Shown here piece after piece: positions 6,057-9,297 of a stretch of DNA of 9,297 bases (position 1 is the stretch's first letter; each line of letters begins with the position of its first letter). The position numbers were made by a program, and so were the translations under genes. Source of the DNA: Spirochaetota bacterium (GTDB lineage Bacteria; Spirochaetota; Spirochaetia; Treponematales; Treponemataceae); assembly GCA_029571425.1 (NCBI GenBank), contig JAKPSR010000282.1, positions 1 through 9,297 of the forward strand, read 5' to 3'. The notes under the pieces are model-generated. The model worked only from the letters and a program-made list of their open reading frames with translations. It ran no database searches and had not been told where the DNA came from.

Positions 6057-6860
6057 ATGAAATCGCCAAAGGAACTCTCCTTAGAAAAGAAGATACTCGA
6101 CGAACTCCCGACATCGGGCCCGGCTCGGATAGTCGCCGAAGCCCTGATGAACGACGACGAAGTCCAGCAGATGCAGGAATACGCAAACACCGTCTCGATC
6201 GTCCGCCTCGGCTACAACGACCACGGCCCCGTCCACATGCGCACGGTCACCCGAAACGCCGCCCGCACCCTGAACATCCTTCACGAGGCGGGGGTCAAGA
6301 CCAGCCTCGAGGCCGAGAACATGGGCACGTTCGAGGACAGCGTCTGCGCCGTCGTCCTCGCCTCCTTCCTTCACGACCTCGGGATGTCGATGGGCCGACA
6401 GGACCACGAGCTCTTCAGCATGACCCTCGCGAAGCCGATCATCGAGCGGGCCCTCGACCGCGCGTATCCCGATAGCCTCGAGAAGCGGGTCATCGTCCGC
6501 TCGGTCGCCCTCGAGGGGATCATCGGCCACATGGCGAGCCGGCGCATCCACTCGATCGAGGCGGGGCTGATCCTGATCGCGGACGGATGCGACATGGAAA
6601 AGGGCCGCGCGCGCATCCCGCTCGTGCTGAACACCGAGCCGAAGGCCGGCGACATACATAAATACTCGGCGAACTCGATCGAGTCCGTCAAGATCACGGC
6701 CGGCGAGGCGCGCCCGGTCCGGATCTCGGTCGAGATGTCGAGCGACGTTGGCTTCTTCCAGATCGAGGAAGTCCTTCTCCCGAAGGTCAACATGAGCCCG
6801 GCGAAACCCTACGTCGAGCTTTACGCGGGCATCCAGGGAGACCTGAAGAAGTACCTATAA
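6057..6860 (+). CDS. HD-superfamily metal-dependent phosphohydrolase, COG3294-like
   Basis: A 267-aa protein with the HD metal-site pattern: GYNDHGPVH (H56/H60), LASFLHDLGM (H106-D107), DHELF (H117), GIIGHM (H158) and LILIADGCDM (D176). The C-terminal about 60 residues (VKITAGEARPVRISVEMSSDVG onward) look like a small beta-rich domain ending in DLKKYL. From memory this resembles COG3294, a family of HD phosphatase/phosphodiesterase/nucleotidase proteins shared by some bacteria and archaea, whose substrate is not established. It lacks the GYP and relA signatures, so c-di-GMP or ppGpp hydrolysis cannot be claimed. No ribosome site precedes the ATG at 6057; the next in-frame ATG (6147, residue 31) also lacks one. 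It is divergent from ogt and has no clear terminator. Confidence 0.8.
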   Translation: MKSPKELSLEKKILDELPTSGPARIVAEALMNDDEVQQMQEYANTVSIVRLGYNDHGPVHMRTVTRNAARTLNILHEAGVKTSLEAENMGTFEDSVCAVVLASFLHDLGMSMGRQDHELFSMTLAKPIIERALDRAYPDSLEKRVIVRSVALEGIIGHMASRRIHSIEAGLILIADGCDMEKGRARIPLVLNTEPKAGDIHKYSANSIESVKITAGEARPVRISVEMSSDVGFFQIEEVLLPKVNMSPAKPYVELYAGIQGDLKKYL

Positions 6861-6873
6861 CATGCGTTGAAGC

Positions 6874-6908
6874 GCGCGGCGCCGCGCAAAGCGCCGCGCA
6901 AAGCGCCT
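6874..6908. repeat. Short GC-rich palindrome and tandem repeat after the HD gene
   Basis: A perfect 14-bp palindrome (6874-6887) overlaps two direct copies of a 12-mer, GCGCCGCGCAAA (6879-6890 and 6891-6902), with the start of a third. It sits just past the HD gene stop. It could slow polymerase or fold at the mRNA 3' end, but there is no T-run on the plus strand. Confidence 0.6.
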
Positions 6909-6917
6909 CGCGCGGGC

Positions 6918-6977
6918 AAAAAAAAACCGGGAATGGCATCGGCGCCGCCCTAAGGCAAAGACGCAGATCCTTCCCGG
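6918..6977 (-). terminator. Terminator of the candidate small RNA
   Basis: CCGGGAA (minus strand, 6971-6977) pairs with TTCCCGG (6927-6933). Further inner pairing continues through GGATC/GATGCC, GCGTC/GGCGC and a GCC-TTAG-GGC tip. Nine T residues follow on the minus strand (6918-6926). Confidence 0.75.
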
Positions 6978-7070
6978 ACTGTCCGTTAGCGCCGCCTCTT
7001 GTCGCAGAGGATTGCCTCACGACGGCGATAACCTAGGCGGCGACGTCGGCGCGAAGCCGCGAGCCGCATA
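6918..7070 (-). ncRNA. Candidate free-standing structured small RNA, about 150 nt
   Basis: The convergent gap between the HD gene and the chrA-like gene has a promoter (7077-7104) and a strong hairpin plus T-run (6918-6977) on the same strand, about 150 nt apart, with no ORF of note between. Within it, an 8-bp stem pairs CGCCGCCT with AGGCGGCG (7034-7041 with 6988-6995). This encloses a second hairpin, GTCG/CGAC with an inner GAGG/CCTC (7001-7023). The 5' end has a GC hairpin near 7047-7058. A second copy of GGCGGCG (6944-6950), inside the 3' hairpin, could compete for the same partner. I see none of the key motifs of tmRNA, RNase P RNA or SRP RNA. It could be a divergent 6S RNA or a lineage-specific sRNA. 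Confidence 0.55.
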
Positions 7071-7076
7071 TATCTA

Positions 7077-7104
7077 AGTATACCCCAGTTTCCCCAAAAG
7101 GCAA
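7077..7104 (-). promoter_or_regulatory. Promoter of the candidate small RNA
   Basis: The -35 box TTGCCT (7099-7104) and the -10 box TATACT (7077-7082) have a 16-bp spacer; transcription should start near 7070. It begins just beyond the terminator of the chrA-like gene. Confidence 0.6.
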
Positions 7105-7107
7105 GCG

Positions 7108-7128
7108 AAAAACATCCGGGCCGCCCGG
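7108..7128 (-). terminator. Terminator of the glyA-chrA transcript
   Basis: A compact hairpin CCGGG-CGG-CCCGG (7116-7128) is followed after 3 nt by five T residues on the minus strand. It lies 18 bp past the chrA-like stop. Confidence 0.65.
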
Positions 7129-7146
7129 GCAGGCGACCCCGTCATC

Positions 7147-7707
7147 CTACAGGAAAACGATGCCGTATACCGCCCCGATCAAGATGAAAAACGCCGGGTG
7201 CCAGTCGAGGCGGCGCTGCAGGATAAAGACCCCAATGAACAATACGAGGGCTGGCCAGCTCGCGAGGTCGGCGACGCGGCCGCTCGCGGCGAAGGCGGGA
7301 AGGGAAAGGATCGCGACCGCGATAACCTGCCACGCGGCGACGGCTATCATCCCCGTCGTGCCTGCCCGAAGGCCATAGAAGGCGGCCTTGACCGCCGGCC
7401 GCTCCTGGAATTTTCCGAGATACCTCGCGATGAGGATGATGCAGATAAGCGATGGCAGGACCGTGCCGACCGTCGTGATAACGCCGCCGACTGGGCCATG
7501 CAGTCGGTAGCCGACGTAGGTCGCCATATTGATCCCGATCGGCCCCGGGGTCGATTCGGATATGGCGACCATGTTAAAGAATTCCTCGGCGGTGATAAGG
7601 CCCCGCCCGACGATCTCCTGCTGCATGAAGGTGATGGCGACGAGACCGCCGCCGATCGTGAAAGCTCCCACGTAGAAAAAAACCCAGAAGAGCTCAAACA
7701 GGCTCAC
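7147..7707 (-). CDS. Half-length chromate transporter (CHR/ChrA family, single domain)
   Basis: A 186-aa membrane protein with about five or six hydrophobic segments, equal to one CHR domain. Typical features are LFWVFFYVGAFTIGGG, a TAEEFFNMVAISESTPGPIGINMATYVGYRLHGPVGG block, and VLPSLICIILIARYL. Known short-chain members usually come as an adjacent pair that work together; here no second half is found on either side. The real substrate need not be chromate. Start: the ATG at 7713 is only 1 nt from the GGAGG site (7715-7719), whereas the GTG at 7707 is 7 nt from it, so I take the GTG, giving MSLFELFW. It lies about 50 nt after glyA, probably on the same message and so perhaps under the riboswitch. 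Confidence 0.82.
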   Translation of the reverse strand: MSLFELFWVFFYVGAFTIGGGLVAITFMQQEIVGRGLITAEEFFNMVAISESTPGPIGINMATYVGYRLHGPVGGVITTVGTVLPSLICIILIARYLGKFQERPAVKAAFYGLRAGTTGMIAVAAWQVIAVAILSLPAFAASGRVADLASWPALVLFIGVFILQRRLDWHPAFFILIGAVYGIVFL

Positions 7708-7729
7708 CGTCATGCCTCCGTCGGGGCCG

Positions 7730-7752
7730 CGCGCGGGTCACTGGCCCGCGCG
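7730..7752 (-). other. GC-rich hairpin between glyA and chrA
   Basis: A perfect 8-bp stem (CGCGCGGG with CCCGCGCG) and a 7-nt loop lie just after the glyA stop, without a T-run. It may protect the upstream message or lower read-through into chrA. It is not a classic terminator. Confidence 0.5.
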
Positions 7753-7763
7753 GGCGAAATTCG

Positions 7764-9005
7764 TCAGTCGATGCCGGGAACGGGGAACTTCGAGCAAAGG
7801 GCCTCGACTTCCTTCGCGAGGCCGGTGAGGAAGGCGTCGTCGCCGACCTTGCCCGCGACGGCGTCCATCCACGCGGCGATCTTCTTCATCTCGTCGGCGC
7901 CGAAGCCGCGGCTCGTGACCGACGGCGTCCCAAGGCGGATGCCCGAAGGATCCGAGGCCTTGCGCGTCTCGCCGGGGACGGTGTTGTAGTTGAGCACGAT
8001 GCCCGCCTTCTCGAGGGCCACGGCCATCTCCTTTCCGGTCACGCCCTTGTTCGAAAGGTCGATGAGCATGAGGTGGTTGTCCGTGCCGCCCGAGACGAGG
8101 TTAAACCCGCGCGCGACGAGCTCGCCCGCGAGGGTCTTCGCGTTCGCGCAGGTCTTCGCGGCGTAATCCTTGAAGGAAGGTAGCATCGCCTCGCCGAGGG
8201 CCACGGCGATCCCGGCGGTGGTCGCGTTGTGCGGGCCTCCCTGAAGCCCGGGGAAGACGGCCTTGTCGATCGCCTTGGCGTGAATCTCCTTGCAGAGGAT
8301 CAGCGCGCCGCGCGGGCCGCGGAGGGTCTTGTGCGTGGTCGTCGTGACGACGTCCGCGTAGGGGACCGGGTTCGGGTGGGCGCCGCCGGCCACGAGTCCG
8401 GCGAAATGGGCCATGTCCACGAAGAGGATGCATCCCGCCTCGTCGGCGATCGCGCGGAATTTCGCGAAGTCGAGCTGGCGGGGATAGGCCGAGTGGCCGG
8501 CGATCAGGATCTTCGGCCGATGCTCGAGCGCGAGCTTACGGATCTCGTCGTAGTCGAGAAGGCCCGTTTCGGGATTAAGGTTGTAATGAACGGCGTTAAA
8601 CCACTTGCCGGTGGCGCTCGCCTTCGAGCCGTGGGTGAGGTGACCGCCGTGCGAAAGGTTGAGGCCAAGCACGGTGTCGCCGGGCTTGGCGAAGGCGAGG
8701 TACACCGCGAGGTTCGCGGGCGAGCCGGAATAGGGCTGGACGTTCGCGTGCTCGGCGCCGAAGAGCTTCTTCGCGCGCTCGATGGCGACCGTCTCGAGGG
8801 CGTCGCAGTTTACCTGGCCCTGGTAGAAACGCGCGCCGGGGTACCCCTCCGAGTACTTGTTCTGGAACACGGTGCCGCATGCCTCGAGAACCGCCTTGGA
8901 GGTGTAGTTCTCGCTCGCGATCAGGCGAATCGTCGCCCGCTGATAGGCTTCCTCTGCCTTCACCAGCTTGTAGATCTCGGGATCGTTCTTCTCAAGTGCG
9001 CTCAT
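7764..9005 (-). CDS. glyA: Serine hydroxymethyltransferase
   Basis: A PLP enzyme that converts serine and tetrahydrofolate to glycine and 5,10-methylene-tetrahydrofolate in the cytoplasm, the main one-carbon source. The 413-aa length is normal. Visible motifs: RLIASENYTSKAVLEACG, NKYSEGYPGARFYQGQ, NVQPYSGSPANLAVY, LNLSHGGHLTHG, FVDMAHFAGLVA (D198, H200), and the PLP-lysine motif TTTTHKTLRGPRG (K226). I chose the ATG at 9005 because AGAGGAG lies 7 nt upstream (9013-9019). The frame remains open to 9056, but that extension reads through the leader hairpin. Upstream is a ZTP riboswitch, which links expression to folate one-carbon status. The chrA-like gene follows. Confidence 0.97.
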   Translation of the reverse strand: MSALEKNDPEIYKLVKAEEAYQRATIRLIASENYTSKAVLEACGTVFQNKYSEGYPGARFYQGQVNCDALETVAIERAKKLFGAEHANVQPYSGSPANLAVYLAFAKPGDTVLGLNLSHGGHLTHGSKASATGKWFNAVHYNLNPETGLLDYDEIRKLALEHRPKILIAGHSAYPRQLDFAKFRAIADEAGCILFVDMAHFAGLVAGGAHPNPVPYADVVTTTTHKTLRGPRGALILCKEIHAKAIDKAVFPGLQGGPHNATTAGIAVALGEAMLPSFKDYAAKTCANAKTLAGELVARGFNLVSGGTDNHLMLIDLSNKGVTGKEMAVALEKAGIVLNYNTVPGETRKASDPSGIRLGTPSVTSRGFGADEMKKIAAWMDAVAGKVGDDAFLTGLAKEVEALCSKFPVPGID

Positions 9006-9099
9006 GTCTTCGCTCCTCTGTTCCGGTCGCGCGCGGCTCTCGGGCGCGGGACTCATCGTCCCGAGGGAAGGTCGCGCGGATTCAGAACGTGGTTTGGAT
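9006..9099 (-). promoter_or_regulatory. Leader between the ZTP aptamer and the glyA start (expression platform)
   Basis: It contains two mutually exclusive hairpins that share bases 9060-9062: GGGAC/GTCCC (9048-9062) and CTCGGG/CCCGAG (9039-9065). The glyA ribosome site follows at 9013-9019. No T-run is present, which argues for control of translation or by Rho rather than intrinsic termination; this is inference. Confidence 0.5.
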
Positions 9100-9100
9100 A

Positions 9101-9172
9101 TGCCCAGACGCGCGGCAGGCGACGGTCCGCACTTCCCCGGGGTACTCCCCGTTCGCGTCAGTCATGCGGACG
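9101..9172 (-). promoter_or_regulatory. ZTP (pfl motif) riboswitch upstream of glyA
   Basis: On the minus strand, P1 pairs GTCCGCAT (9164-9171) with GTGCGGAC (9125-9132). Inside are the conserved GACTGACG-type strand, a small GGGG-AGTA-CCCC hairpin, and a GGGGAA strand. A linker leads to the 3' subdomain with TCTGGGCA (9101-9108). The usual GGCG/CGCC pseudoknot between the two subdomains appears here as GACG/CGTC, a compensated change. ZTP riboswitches sense ZTP/ZMP (AICAR 5'-phosphates), which rise when 10-formyl-THF is low, and commonly control glyA, purH and folD. The gene context therefore agrees with the fold. Confidence 0.9.
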
Positions 9173-9176
9173 CTTA

Positions 9177-9205
9177 ATAATACCTTCGGGCGAGAAAAAA
9201 AACCA
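9177..9205 (-). promoter_or_regulatory. Probable glyA promoter
   Basis: The -10 box TATTAT (9177-9182) has a weak -35 TGGTTT (9200-9205) at 17 bp. Transcription would start near 9170-9171, at the first bases of riboswitch P1, which supports the placing. The -35 overlaps the T-run of the upstream terminator. Confidence 0.5.
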
Positions 9206-9241
9206 GCCCTCTTGATGTGATTTTTGCCTAATCGGGTTGGC
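9195..9241 (-). terminator. Probable terminator of the gene upstream of glyA (outside the window)
   Basis: GCCAACCC (9234-9241) pairs with GGGCTGGT (9202-9209) with one mismatch and one G-U pair, across a 24-nt loop. About eight T residues follow on the minus strand (9195-9202). The long loop lowers confidence. Confidence 0.45.
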
Positions 9242-9297
9242 GGGGCGACCGGGGGCTCCGTGGACGCCAGTCCCGGAATTTAACCAAGAGCCCGAGC

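Noticed and set aside
5986..6186. N-terminal extension of the Ogt frame up to 6186
   Set aside because: It crosses the HD gene start and both promoters and contains no family sequence.
6960..6985. Resemblance of the small RNA 3' half to the SRP RNA tip (CAG-TCC-GG-GAAGGA)
   Set aside because: The asymmetric loop and GCAGCC side required for SRP are missing, and the bases fit better in the terminator stem.
9006..9056. Upstream ATG for GlyA at 9056
   Set aside because: It would translate the leader hairpin; the ATG at 9005 has a good ribosome site at 7 nt and matches family length.
9242..9297. Possible C-terminal tail of a gene entering from the right edge on the minus strand
   Set aside because: A frame is open to a TAG near 9229, but the stretch is too short and too Arg/Pro-rich to call.

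Overview
The window is GC-rich bacterial DNA with tightly packed genes. The gene set suggests a motile, fermentative anaerobe, and I lean towards a GC-rich spirochaete. The evidence is an [FeFe]-hydrogenase maturase (HydG) with its TM1266-family partner, a CheX/CheY/CheA-like signalling set, a half-length chromate-family transporter, and an archaeal/bacterial-type HD phosphohydrolase. The lineage call is inference. No rRNA, tRNA, IS element, CRISPR array or phage gene is visible.

Layout. (1) Positions 1-1388, minus strand: a strong promoter and a leader of about 240 nt precede a small TM1266-like protein and then hydG, which runs off the left edge. (2) Positions 1409-4385, minus strand: a clear promoter drives response regulator - CheX phosphatase - membrane CheA-like kinase, ending in a textbook terminator. 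This looks like a self-contained phosphorelay with no CheW or receptor gene. (3) Positions 4462-5985: srkA (plus) and an ogt-type DNA methyltransferase (minus) converge and overlap by 14 bp. (4) Positions 6019-6860: an HD-domain protein (plus), divergent from ogt. (5) Positions 6861-7146: a convergent gap that holds an apparent free-standing structured RNA of about 150 nt on the minus strand, with its own promoter and terminator. (6) Positions 7108-9241, minus strand: a ZTP (pfl) riboswitch precedes glyA, followed by an orphan half-size ChrA-family transporter and a terminator.

How the parts work together. glyA under a ZTP riboswitch makes sense: the aptamer senses the purine intermediate that accumulates when 10-formyl-tetrahydrofolate is short, and GlyA supplies one-carbon units to folate. 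HydG and the TM1266-like protein belong to hydrogenase H-cluster assembly. The kinase, CheY-like regulator and CheX probably form a phosphorylation/dephosphorylation circuit separate from the main chemotaxis array. SrkA and Ogt are both stress or damage functions. The best candidates for something undescribed are the RNA at about 6918-7070, the structured hyd leader, and the CheW-less CheA/CheX/CheY operon.
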